Shown: one piece after another, positions 1 through 9,363 of the stretch
Position numbering within the stretch: the stretch's first letter is position 1
Layout: each line of letters opens with the position of its first letter
Assembly: GCA_033064195.1 (NCBI GenBank)
Contig: JARBJD010000023.1
Span: 62,001 to 126,000 of the forward strand
DNA length: 64,000 nucleotides
Direction of reading: 5' to 3'
Source of the DNA: Blattamonas nauphoetae
Lineage: Eukaryota > Preaxostyla > Oxymonadida
Translations under genes and position numbers: made by a program
Notes under the pieces: generated by a model
What the model was told of the DNA's origin: nothing
Seen by the model: only the letters and a program-made list of their open reading frames with translations
The model's database searches: none

Positions 1-1566
1 ATGCCATCTTCAATTGCAGCTGGCATTTCCTCGCTAATTCGCATCAGTTCAGTTTTGATGAAGCCGGTTTCTTCGTCTTCTTCTCCTGCACTCACACCAA
101 CAACAAAAACGGACGAAGCTGACATAGAACGAGGAGTAGCAGCTTGGGTGTCAGTGTGGAATTGTGGGTTGAAATCTCTTTCAAGTTCTTGCCAGATTCG
201 TTCGGCATCCTTCGTTGTGAAGACCCACATGTCTGAGCGAGGAATAGTTGATTCATACCCAATTCCTCCGAACATGAGGAAATGGTACGGTGTGAGCGGG
301 ATCATAACTTGGCCGGTTCGAGCGGTGGGAGACATGTATCTGCTTTGTCCATTATCATCAGTAATCAAGTCGGGATCATCATCTGGTTTTCCTGCCCCGC
401 CCGTATTCGCTCGTCGGCGTCGATTTCGATTTGAAAGAGAACGGGTGTGCCGTTTCCAGACTGCTGTTGTCACGTCGAATTCCCACAGATCATCTCGAAC
501 ACTTCCAGCGAGATAGCCTCCAAAAATAAATAAACTGTTTTCAACAACAAATGCTGAATGCCCAGTCCGCCCACATGGTTGGGTGTTTGATTGGTTGTGA
601 GTATTTCGTTTGAACATTCGATGGTGCTCTGGTGTTTGATTTTCCTCCTTTGCTTGTTGTGGTTCCACAGCAGACCAGCAAAGAGTAATAGGGTTGAATT
701 CCCAAATGTCACTGTGGTGTTTTTCTTCTCCAAATCCACCAAATAAATACATTTTCGAACCGATCAATGAAAGAGTGGCACCAGCACGAGGGCATGGCTT
801 TTCTTTGGATCTATATTCAATTTTCATCCATTTCATCGTGTGCATATCGAAGAGATACATGTCATCGTAATAGGATGTGCTGGATTTTGAAGACGAGTTT
901 CCGTAAAAATCACAACCGCCGAAAATGACGATTTTGTTTCCAAATGTGCAACATGAGTGACGGCAACGTGGAGATGGTGGAGGCTCAGATCCTTGGGCGA
1001 TAGGAACAGGGTGCCATTCTTCGTGTTCAAAATCAAACGCCCACAGATCGTTGATGCATTGATCTCCAGTATCTCCACCAAACACAATCATATCTCCATC
1101 TTGAATACAAGCACTATGATTCGAACGTTGGATGGGGAGAGTCGAGTGTGGGAGGACACGGTACCAGATTGTAGTCGCTGGACAAAGGAAAAAAATGACG
1201 AGTGAATTAATGAATGAAGAAGATGAAACCTGGATTGAAATACCAGAGATCATTTAAGCGAGCTTTTTGATTGATTCCACCGAAGAGGACAAGGATGTTC
1301 TTGTACATGAGAGCAGATTGGGCAATTCGTGCGATTGGCCGTTCTCCACGAACTTTGACTCTTGTCCATTCGGGATACCCTATCAAAGATAATACGAAAA
1401 GTTAATGACAGAGAAGAATGCGGGAAGTAAAAATATTCGTGTAGGTTCCCCAGAGAAAAGAGAGAAGAATGTCGATGAAGAATCATTACATACCTGGTGT
1501 CTCTACAATCTTTTGAATCAAAATGATATCTTTCTCCGGTTTTTTACTTTTTTTGGGCGAAAACAT
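1..1566 (-). CDS. Kelch-repeat protein (3' end cut by window edge)
   Basis: The gene starts at an ATG at 1566 and runs off the left edge. Exons are 1494-1566, 1230-1379 and below 1-1177; introns of 114 and 52 bases have GT-AG ends and keep one frame. The joined protein begins MFSPKKSKKPEKD and then shows repeated kelch blades: LVLFGG, NDLWYFNP, MIVFGGD, NDLWAFDF, KIVIFGG, KMYLFGGFG, LFIFGGY and DDLWEFDV. These are the double-glycine and spaced Tyr/Trp positions of a kelch beta-propeller, at least five blades. Such proteins are scaffolds for protein binding, and nothing seen here names the partner. A GATCCGACCC element lies 49 bases upstream of the ATG. The frame is certain; the partner and the C-terminus are not. 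Confidence 0.85.
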
Positions 1567-1614
1567 CGGATGGACTTGTTTTCAGAGAGAAAGGCGCAAT
1601 TGAAACAGAACTGT

Positions 1615-1624
1615 GGGTCGGATC
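1615..1624 (-). promoter_or_regulatory. GATCCGACCC element upstream of the kelch gene
   Basis: A GATCCGACCC copy in coding orientation, 49 bases before the ATG. The same decamer or a near match sits upstream of several other genes here (24225, 29826, 34818, 48456). A promoter role is inferred from position only. Confidence 0.35.
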
Positions 1625-1782
1625 ATATTGACTGACCGTTGATTGATTGATAAAAGAAATCAAGATGTACTATATCGAAATGTAAAATAAAGAGACAAAT
1701 CAAGAATGTATGAACAAATGAAAATGCAAGGTAGAAAGAGTAGTTAAGTCAAAACTTCATTTCAACAGTCGAAGATCTCGCT

Positions 1783-2985
1783 TCACAGATTCAGGACTCG
1801 GTGAAACATAAAAGCATCCCTAAGAACTGTCAAGCAAAAAACTGGAGAAACCTTTAACTGGCTGGGAATTGCAGAGGAGATGCTTTGGAGAAGAGAATCA
1901 AGAGACTGCTCGGAAAAGAGGAGAAAGGCTCCAACAAGATCGTCTGGTCTGATGAGAATGGAAGAAAACAGACCACGACCAAGCGACAAGCATGCCGAAG
2001 GACATCCATCCTGTGTAAGACCCTTTTTGACATCAGCAGGGATGAACGTGACAGTGCGTGTGGTTTGGAGTTGGCAGCGGAGTTGAATTTGAAGATTGTT
2101 CACAAGCTCTTCGAATGGGCGAGTGAGTGGGATGATTGTGGCTGAGTGGCTTGGGTGGGATGAGCGGATGAGGGTGCCGAGTCCACTGAAGCACACTAAG
2201 AGGACTGTGGATGTGGTAGTGCCTGGAGAACTGGATAATAATGGGAGCGAAAGAGAGAGGGGTGGTTGAGACTCATCTGTTCTGGGGCAGGGGATGAGGG
2301 GAGCTTCTGATGTGACGAATGTCACATTTGATTCTTCTGGTGTGAAGTTGTAGAGACTATTCCATTTGTTTGTGAGTGGATCGAGATGGGCATAGATAAA
2401 GTGGGAGATAAGATGCTCGTAAGAGACATCCCAACATCCAATTTCGAGATCATGTGACGACTCAATAATTGGCTTAAAAGATAAAAAACGAGAAATAAAA
2501 AAACCTGTGTCATGCAATATAGTCTTATTTTGGAGTGGGTTAGGTTTCGTGTTCTGTTTGTCAAGAAAATGAGAAAGGAGAAGCAAAAAAACCTGAACTG
2601 TTGGCAGGCCACTGTGAAAGAACAATTTGTACAATCACGGAGAAAAACGCTTGCTGACGTAGGTCCAATTACAAATGTGCAGTCTGTACAGCGATCTACT
2701 GTAACAATTCCAATAGAATCGAGGAGGAGGAGTGAACATGATTTACAGTCGCTAACTGAGAATTTGTCCCCACGAATCGAACTAAATCAGGAAGTAGCAG
2801 AGAAATAAACGAGAATATCAAGTCAAATACCCAGGGAGTTTTGTTAAAGTCTCGTCTGTTCGAGACGTAAATGTGGAGTCGTTTTTCGAAACGGGAGTGA
2901 AAGATGAACTAATATCCTTTGTAAAATCAATAGAGCTTGATGTAGAAGCCATGTATTTATCTTGTTTCGATGCAGAACAACCCAT
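1783..2985 (-). CDS. RP2: XRP2 homologue (ARL3 GTPase-activating protein)
   Basis: Four exons, 2831-2985, 2593-2781, 2505-2553 and 1783-2472, joined across introns of 49, 39 and 32 bases, give about 360 residues (human RP2 has 350). The N-terminus MGCSASKQ is a classic myristoylation plus palmitoylation signal, as in RP2, placing it on ciliary or plasma membranes. The TBCC/C-CAP beta-helix follows, with the RP2 signature ACQQFRTRN, which carries the arginine finger of the ARL3 GAP, and TQPIIESSHDLEIGC. The C-terminal third is divergent and occupies the place of the NDPK-like domain. By homology it releases lipidated ciliary cargo through ARL3. The last 60 bases could hold a 25-base intron that would change the final residues; I kept the unspliced reading. 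Confidence 0.9.
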
Positions 2986-3171
2986 ATAGTGTGAAAAGGC
3001 GGATTCTTGTGGAAGAATGATTTGTCTGAGGTGTGCCTAAAACAGGAAATGAGCTGAAAAAGGAAATGGAAGTTAAAGAACGAATGCTTTATGAGAACGG
3101 TGGCTTCAGACTCTGGGGGATTGACTAAACTGTATCACGATATGGGTATGGATCAACACCTGAACTGAACC
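2986..3171. promoter_or_regulatory. Shared upstream region of RP2 and V-ATPase c
   Basis: Only 186 bases separate the two divergent start codons, so both promoters must lie here. A variant of the recurring element (AATCCGCC) occurs just before the RP2 ATG. No TATA-like box stands out. Confidence 0.3.
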
Positions 3172-3765
3172 ATGTCTATTGTCGTCTCAGATATCTGCCC
3201 AACTTACACAACCTTCTTTGGCTTCATGGGAGCTGCCTGCTCCATCATCTTTGCCAGTTTCTTCCTCTTTATTGAAATGACTTTCAAAACAACTCTCTCA
3301 GACTTCGGTTCGTGCTACGGAACAGCTAAAGCTGGCGTTGGTGTCATGGTCATGGGTGTTCTCCATCCTCAGCTCATTGTCAAGTCCACTATTCCGACGA
3401 TTATGGCAGGTTTCATACTCATTTTCAATCAATCGTCTCCTGTATTTTCTTCCACTTTCATAGGTATTTTGGGTATTTATGGACTGATTGCGTCCATCAT
3501 TATTGCCATGGGTATTGGCAATGAATATCCACTCTACGTTTCCTTCGCTCATCTCTCTGGTGGTCTCTGCGTCGGATTCAGCTCCCTTGCTGCCGGTATC
3601 TGCATTGGTATTGTGGGTGATGCTGGTGTCCGTGCCAATGCTCGTCAACCAAAACTTTATGTGGGTATGCTTCTCGTCCTGATTTTCGGAGAAGCTCTTG
3701 CACTGTACGGATTGATTGTCGGTCTAATTATTTCTATGAAGGGACAAAACAGTATATTCTTTTAA
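3172..3765 (+). CDS. V-type ATPase proteolipid subunit c
   Basis: Exons 3172-3409 and 3464-3765 flank a 54-base GT-AG intron. The intron is a multiple of three and has no stop, so a plain ORF reads straight through it. Splicing restores the conserved junction [14 protein letters not shown] and gives 179 residues. Four hydrophobic helices are visible, with the family motif YGTAKAGVG in helix 2 and the proton-carrying glutamate in [11 protein letters not shown] of helix 4. The protein forms the membrane ring of the V-ATPase that acidifies endomembrane compartments. It is slightly longer than the usual 155-165 residues at both ends. Confidence 0.95.
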   Translation: MSIVVSDICPTYTTFFGFMGAACSIIFASFFLFIEMTFKTTLSDFGSCYGTAKAGVGVMVMGVLHPQLIVKSTIPTIMAGFILIFNQSSPVFSSTFIGILGIYGLIASIIIAMGIGNEYPLYVSFAHLSGGLCVGFSSLAAGICIGIVGDAGVRANARQPKLYVGMLLVLIFGEALALYGLIVGLIISMKGQNSIFF

Positions 3766-4062
3766 TTGTCTTTTACAACACTATTTCTGCTCCGTAGTGA
3801 AATGTACTTCTGCCTAAACACTCTTCATGTTTCAGTAATCATCGATTTGTCAAACATCCTTCCTTCTTTCATCTCAAAATTCACACAACACTTTCGTATG
3901 TAGGGTCCATGAATTACGACGATATTTTGTAGTTTATCAAATTAACATTGCCAATAACAGTCTATTCGAAAAGTTGGATCCGCGAAATAATGTTTTAAGG
4001 GCCAAAAAATGTGGTTGGTGTGAATGAAGAGCACGATCAATGAAGATTAAGGAAAAACAAAA
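3766..4062. other. Convergent intergenic gap
   Basis: AT-rich 3' flanks of V-ATPase c and the Sfi1-like gene. I see no ORF, RNA or repeat here. Confidence 0.5.
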
Positions 4063-7000
4063 TTAATCGTCTGAAAGCAAGATGGACTCACCCTGGTTGA
4101 ACGGAGTCGTTGCAGGGATCTGTCTCGAATCAGGATAGGAAAGAAACGGGGGATAGATGAGATGTGTTGTTGAATTCAATAAACGCGTCCGTGACCGATC
4201 TGCAAAGGAGGGTTGGCCAAGGATTGTGCTTTGAGATTGGAGTTTCATTGTAGAATGACTGGGAAATGGGAGACCTTTGAGGGTGTCGAGAGAAAGAGCG
4301 GGTGCTGGGCTCATTGAACCATCAAGTGTGCGTCCTTCACCAACAGGAAAGGCTTGGAGGATTGTGGTCGGTTGGGAGAGGAAGGTAGACGCACCGATTG
4401 ACGGGTATGTTGGGTGGAGGGTGGTTGGATGAGTGTCCAGCGGGATTGTTGACTGGTCGATGGTTGTCCTGTTTTGGGGTCGGAGATGCGGATGATTGTT
4501 GTCATGTGTTGAGTGTGTCGGTGGAGTTGAGTGTGACATCGGGGTATGGAGAGGGGAGAGTGAGATGTTGGTCTGTGATGGGGTGTGTGTTGGAGGGGGA
4601 GGTCTTTGTTTCGATGGAGTGTGGAGTGGAAGTGACACTGTCGTCGGAATAACTGATGTCGATGGCAGGTGTTTCTTCGTTCGTGACTGATTCTCGCCAG
4701 GAGAGCTCAATTCGAACGACGAGATCGATGAAGTGCTTCGAGAGCTGATGCTGCTTCGGATGATGTCTGATGGTCGTGTTGACGGTGTTGGGAAGAACTC
4801 GTCTTCGACGCGATTCGTTTGGTTGGCTTCGCTTTGGTGGCGGACACGTGAATTGGCTTGTTGAACAGATTCGAGGAAGCGGCGTTTCTCTTTCTCGCGA
4901 CGAAGATCCTCCTCCAAACTGCGGATTATGTCAAATTGCTTCTTTGCTTCTTCTTTCTGTCTTTCTTCTGTTTTCAACCTCTCTTCCTGAACTTGTGCTT
5001 CGAGAAGTTTTCGTTTGGCTTCTAATTTTTCTCTTGCGGCGGCTTGCTTTCGCTCCTGTTCTTGTTTCTTCTCGTCTTCTTTTCTTCTTTCCTCCTCGCG
5101 TTTCTTTTCTTCAATCTTTTGTTCTTCAATCCTTCTTTCTTCTTCTTTCTTTCTCGCAGCTTCTTTTCTTCTTTCTTCATCTCGTTTCTTTTCTTCATTC
5201 CTTCTTTCTTCTTCCTTATTCCGTTCCTCTTCTTTTCGTTTGTCTTCTTCTTTCTTTCTTTGATTGGCTTGTCTTATCTGCTCCTCTTTCTTCTTCCTCT
5301 CCTCTTCCGCTTGCTTCTCTTTTCTTCTCCTTTCCTCATCAGCAGCTCTTTGCCTCTCTTCTCTTTCCAACCTCTTGGCTTCCTCTTGCTCCCTTTCCTT
5401 TCTCATCATCGAGGCAACGTCTGCCCATGCCTGCAGAATCCTTCGTCCCTTCCGTTTTTGGAGAGATGCAGTGATGAGTTCAGTCACTTTGGCTTTTTCA
5501 GCTTCGAGTTGTTGTTCCAATTCTCTCTTTCGATCCTCATCTCTTCGTTTCTCCTCCTCCTCTGCTCGTTGTCTCTCAATGAGCTGTGCACGTGCTCGAA
5601 TTTGGTTGTCTACGACGTCTTTCCATGTACGGATCACTGAATGAAGCGTGTTCTCCCGTCTCCGTTTCATCATGTCTCTAAATTCTCTTCTCCTCTCCAT
5701 TTTCTCCTTCCAGTGTTCCAAACAACTTGTCAAAACATGAAAGTTGTGGAGAAGAACACAGTTTGATTCCAATTCAGAATCTCTACACCACGATATCATC
5801 TTTATCATTGCCTTTCTCTTAATCCTCTCGTTCTGGACAGCTGTTTCGAACTCCCGAGTGTTTTCTCTTCCGATGAGCGAGAAGGAGAGAGACATTGATT
5901 CGAGATGAGAAGGGACGGAAGGTTGATGACGGGTTTGAGGCGGGGCTGGACGCGGAGGGAGTGACGATGGTTGTGAGTGCGAATGAGATAATCCAAAACG
6001 AGGCTGCGGCTGTGTTGGTGGGAGGATGAGCGATCCATTTTGAGATGGCTGTTGGAGATGAAGCGAGAGTGAAATGGAATCTGTAGCGTCCGAAGAAGAC
6101 TTCGAATTATCAAACTTGAACCGCGGTTTCTCCGGATGGCCCATCACAAAAGAATAGGAAGAATCTCCGCGACTTTGATTTTGGGAAGAATCTGGCTCTT
6201 CGTGCTCATCACTGGGACCAGTGTCATGGTTGTCCTTGCTGATTGACGGATGTTGGAGAAGGGAGTCCGGAACGACATGCGACGAGTTGATCTCCGATGG
6301 AATGTGTTCTTGTGACGTCTCGAACCTGAAGTTGGGCGAGTGGAGGACACTTCTGATGATGGAGGGCAGAGTCAGAAGTTGGGTCAATCGCTTTTCAGTC
6401 TCCCTGTGCTGCAAGATGAGTGCTCGAAGAACACTCAGAAGCCACTCGTGAAAAGGAGAGAGAGGGATTGGTGTGATCTCAAGATCTTCAACTGTCGGAT
6501 GTGATTGTCTTTGGCTCTTTCTTCGAAAAGTCATGTCTCGTTCGAAGAGAAATTTCAGAGTCGAATCTGTCTCATTGAGGTTCGGGAGAGGAGGAGGCGG
6601 AAATGCTCCTCTGAGAGAGAGGAACTTTGTGATTGAGGTGTCCTCATTTTCGTTCACATCGTCTCGAGAGATGTGTGGTGGAAGAGTGATGTTGGTGACA
6701 TTCTCCTTTTCTTCTGAATCTTCGTCTGTGTCCTGGGATTGATCAGAACGAGATGTTGGTTCTTGCAATGAATACTTGCTCTTTTGGGTTCTTCGTGACA
6801 TGTCCTGCTTTTGGTCAAGATTCGAAGAAGAGTGAAGAGGAAGACCAGAGTCGGAGTGGATGGATGATGGTGAAACATGGGTTGGTGATTGCGGGGAGGA
6901 TTGTGCGTGGATGGAAGAGATTGTGGGATGGCGGGAAGAATGCGAATGAATGGAAAGGGTCTGAGAGAGGTTTAACGAATCGTTCGAAACATCATTGTTC

Positions 7001-9117
7001 GCATCCCGTGCTTGTGTCATGTGAACTTGGACGCTTTGCTCCTTTTTGGAAAGAGCTTTCTCTTTCATCAATTTCTCTTCTCGTCGATTGGCTTCCTGTC
7101 TCTTCTTCTCTGCAATTTGATTTCGAAGTTCCTCCTGTCTGATCTCCTCTGCCTTTCTCTCAAGTTCTCGCGCATGTTCTCGTGTCCTTCGTTCTTCTTC
7201 TTCTTTTTGTTTTCTTCGTGCTTCTGATTGTTTTGTTTGTTCTTCTTTCAACTTCCTCTTCTCTTCCATCCATCGCTTCTCCTCTTCTCTTTCTCGGATG
7301 CGTTCGTCTTTCCCTCCAAACAGAAGGTCGTGTCTTCTTTGATCACGCTGGACAAGTTCACGGAGTTGTCTAAACTGTTCTCCGATTTTTCGGAGTTTGG
7401 TAAGATGAAGAAAGTCCCTCAATTTGAGGAGTGTCTGCCTCTTCTCCTCCAAATTAGCGCGAGCGGTGTGCTTGACAGGGAGAAATCTCGGATATTTATG
7501 ATGGACAGAGATCTGAAACTGGGTGAAAGTTCGCTCTTTGCGGTGAATCTCGTTCAATTCGAGAGCGAGCATCTCGCGCTCAAGTTTGATCCATCTCATC
7601 ACTTTCGACTTGGCAAGTGTGAGCAAGATTCTTCTTTCGTTCTGCTTGTTTCGCCAAGTTTCAAGTTGTGTTCGAATATTCTTACGGAGGGCCCGTTTGT
7701 GGGCCCAGATCTTCCACTGAATGAAGCACTCCTTTGATTCTCGAAGAAGCTCGGGGTAATGTTGTCTCGTTGTTTTGAGGCGGAATTGTAACGCAAGTGC
7801 GTTTTTCTGGCGCGAATCATCAATAATTGCACTCCAAGCTTCCCAGATTGTGATAAAAGTCTCTCTGTTTTCAGATATTGCCCGTTTCCAGATCCATTCC
7901 CTTCGAGTTTTATTGAGCGTCAGATTGGCTCGTAAGACAAGGAAAATCAGCTGTCTGGACAGTTTTTTCTGAAGTTCTTCCAGCATTTTCAACATATATT
8001 GATTTCCAGTCCAACCAATCTCAATGGTATCCCTGTTTGAGGGGTGATGAAGAGGTTGGGCTGATCGTAGAAACGCATCTGAATTTGAATTGAAATCAAT
8101 TGACCCAAATGAAGTTACCCGACCCGTATTATACACGCCAAAAGCACGTCGTGGACGATTCTTCTGACGGTTAATGAGAAGGAGCTGCTTCCTGTGGTCT
8201 CCAGCTTTTGACAGTATGTGAGAATAGAGGAGTTCCTTTCGATACTTTTCAGATGTTTCCTTCAACTTAGTCCAACAATCATGATATTGCTTGCCAAATG
8301 AGAGCTTTATCGCGAGATGATGTTGACGTAAAGTTGTGAGTGAATAATCTGGTGGAGCATCCAAAACAGGATGTTGAATACGGGATTTCTGTGGAGATGG
8401 CGATGAAATTGCTATTTCACGGAGAGCTTTGATGGGGTTCACGGTTTTAACAGAGAGCACTGACGAAATTGAGACAGTTTCGGTATTTGAAGTTTTTTTC
8501 TGTGTAGGTTTTTTTACATTCGGCAAAGGTGTGAGAATCTGTTTTGAAATGGTCTGTTTTCTGGGAATAAGTGATTGTGACGTAGTGGTGATGGATTCTG
8601 TGTGACTTTGAGCGGCATTGTCTCTCGAAGCCTTTCTTTCAGCTGATCCTTTTTTAATCATTTGAACATATCGAAATTCATCAAGTGGTTGTGGTTTTTG
8701 ATGTGTTATTATTGATGATTTGTGAGATAGAGGGGTAAGAAGGGATGAGTGATACTGATAAGTTTGAGGTCCGCCAATATCCTTCTGCTGGACGCGGTTC
8801 GTGATAGTTCGTGGGACAGGAGAGATTGTAGCGAGGTACGTGTGATGTCCAGTGTTCTGAGGAGAGTCTGTTAGTGGATATGAGCGAATTGGTGTTTTGT
8901 CCTGAGGAAACACCAATGGTGGAATGAGAGGATGGCTGGCTGCGTTTTGAGGAGTTTGACGTGATGATAATTCGAGTGAATTATGTATAGGAGCTGGAAA
9001 ATGTCCAGGTGGAGGAGACTCGATAGAATTGTTTTCTGGTGTCGAAAGAGAGGAAAGGAGGTTGTCTGGTGAATATGATCCCCATCGAGCCGGATTCACT
9101 TGTGAACTGAAGGTCAT
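4063..9117 (-). CDS. Giant coiled-coil protein with Sfi1-like repeats
   Basis: A single uninterrupted frame of about 1684 residues starts at the first ATG in frame (9117); the frame stays open upstream but without an ATG. It opens with a Ser/Pro-rich disordered stretch. Residues about 420-520 carry Trp-spaced helices such as TIWEAWSAII, QWKIWAHKR, LETWRNKQN and MRWIKLERE. A second set at about 1130-1240 includes LEHWKEKME, RTWKDVV and LQAWADV. This tryptophan spacing resembles Sfi1 centrin-binding repeats. Long Glu/Lys/Arg coiled coils lie at about 600-690 and 1210-1405, and the tail is Ser/Thr/Pro-rich. A centrin-linked fibre protein of basal bodies is the best inference. The antisense Phe/Leu/Ser-rich frames across the coils are artefacts. 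Confidence 0.8.
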   Translation of the reverse strand: MTFSSQVNPARWGSYSPDNLLSSLSTPENNSIESPPPGHFPAPIHNSLELSSRQTPQNAASHPLIPPLVFPQDKTPIRSYPLTDSPQNTGHHTYLATISPVPRTITNRVQQKDIGGPQTYQYHSSLLTPLSHKSSIITHQKPQPLDEFRYVQMIKKGSAERKASRDNAAQSHTESITTTSQSLIPRKQTISKQILTPLPNVKKPTQKKTSNTETVSISSVLSVKTVNPIKALREIAISSPSPQKSRIQHPVLDAPPDYSLTTLRQHHLAIKLSFGKQYHDCWTKLKETSEKYRKELLYSHILSKAGDHRKQLLLINRQKNRPRRAFGVYNTGRVTSFGSIDFNSNSDAFLRSAQPLHHPSNRDTIEIGWTGNQYMLKMLEELQKKLSRQLIFLVLRANLTLNKTRREWIWKRAISENRETFITIWEAWSAIIDDSRQKNALALQFRLKTTRQHYPELLRESKECFIQWKIWAHKRALRKNIRTQLETWRNKQNERRILLTLAKSKVMRWIKLEREMLALELNEIHRKERTFTQFQISVHHKYPRFLPVKHTARANLEEKRQTLLKLRDFLHLTKLRKIGEQFRQLRELVQRDQRRHDLLFGGKDERIREREEEKRWMEEKRKLKEEQTKQSEARRKQKEEEERRTREHARELERKAEEIRQEELRNQIAEKKRQEANRREEKLMKEKALSKKEQSVQVHMTQARDANNDVSNDSLNLSQTLSIHSHSSRHPTISSIHAQSSPQSPTHVSPSSIHSDSGLPLHSSSNLDQKQDMSRRTQKSKYSLQEPTSRSDQSQDTDEDSEEKENVTNITLPPHISRDDVNENEDTSITKFLSLRGAFPPPPLPNLNETDSTLKFLFERDMTFRRKSQRQSHPTVEDLEITPIPLSPFHEWLLSVLRALILQHRETEKRLTQLLTLPSIIRSVLHSPNFRFETSQEHIPSEINSSHVVPDSLLQHPSISKDNHDTGPSDEHEEPDSSQNQSRGDSSYSFVMGHPEKPRFKFDNSKSSSDATDSISLSLHLQQPSQNGSLILPPTQPQPRFGLSHSHSQPSSLPPRPAPPQTRHQPSVPSHLESMSLSFSLIGRENTREFETAVQNERIKRKAMIKMISWCRDSELESNCVLLHNFHVLTSCLEHWKEKMERRREFRDMMKRRRENTLHSVIRTWKDVVDNQIRARAQLIERQRAEEEEKRRDEDRKRELEQQLEAEKAKVTELITASLQKRKGRRILQAWADVASMMRKEREQEEAKRLEREERQRAADEERRRKEKQAEEERKKKEEQIRQANQRKKEEDKRKEEERNKEEERRNEEKKRDEERRKEAARKKEEERRIEEQKIEEKKREEERRKEDEKKQEQERKQAAAREKLEAKRKLLEAQVQEERLKTEERQKEEAKKQFDIIRSLEEDLRREKEKRRFLESVQQANSRVRHQSEANQTNRVEDEFFPTPSTRPSDIIRSSISSRSTSSISSFELSSPGENQSRTKKHLPSTSVIPTTVSLPLHTPSKQRPPPPTHTPSQTNISLSPLHTPMSHSTPPTHSTHDNNHPHLRPQNRTTIDQSTIPLDTHPTTLHPTYPSIGASTFLSQPTTILQAFPVGEGRTLDGSMSPAPALSLDTLKGLPFPSHSTMKLQSQSTILGQPSFADRSRTRLLNSTTHLIYPPFLSYPDSRQIPATTPFNQGESILLSDD

Positions 9118-9363
9118 TGGTGGGGAAATGATAAGAGAATAACAAGATTGGACTTTTGAACCGAAGGTTATGGGCAACTCGAATTGGATTGACCCTGTGA
9201 CAGAAAAGGTGATTGGTCACTTCAATCAAGATGAAAATCTCGTTTTCTCTTTAGTGCGAGTAGAAATGTCCAGTACCTCGAGTAGGTCACGGAGATTCGT
9301 TTGACAAGATCAGTGAGCAGTTTTGATCAATGGGTCGAATGAGATTCCACCAATTCTACTTCT
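9118..9363. other. Divergent intergenic region
   Basis: 246 bases between the Sfi1-like and eIF5B start codons. It must hold both promoters; I see no clear element of the GATCYGRCCC type. Confidence 0.4.

Noticed and set aside
5015-5644. Plus-strand frames rich in Phe, Ser and Leu.
   Set aside because: They are the antisense of Glu/Lys-rich coiled-coil codons (GAA/AAG read as TTC/CTT) in the Sfi1-like gene.
9121-9177. A 20-residue upstream extension of the Sfi1-like protein.
   Set aside because: It would need a TTG start; no upstream ATG or convincing exon was found.
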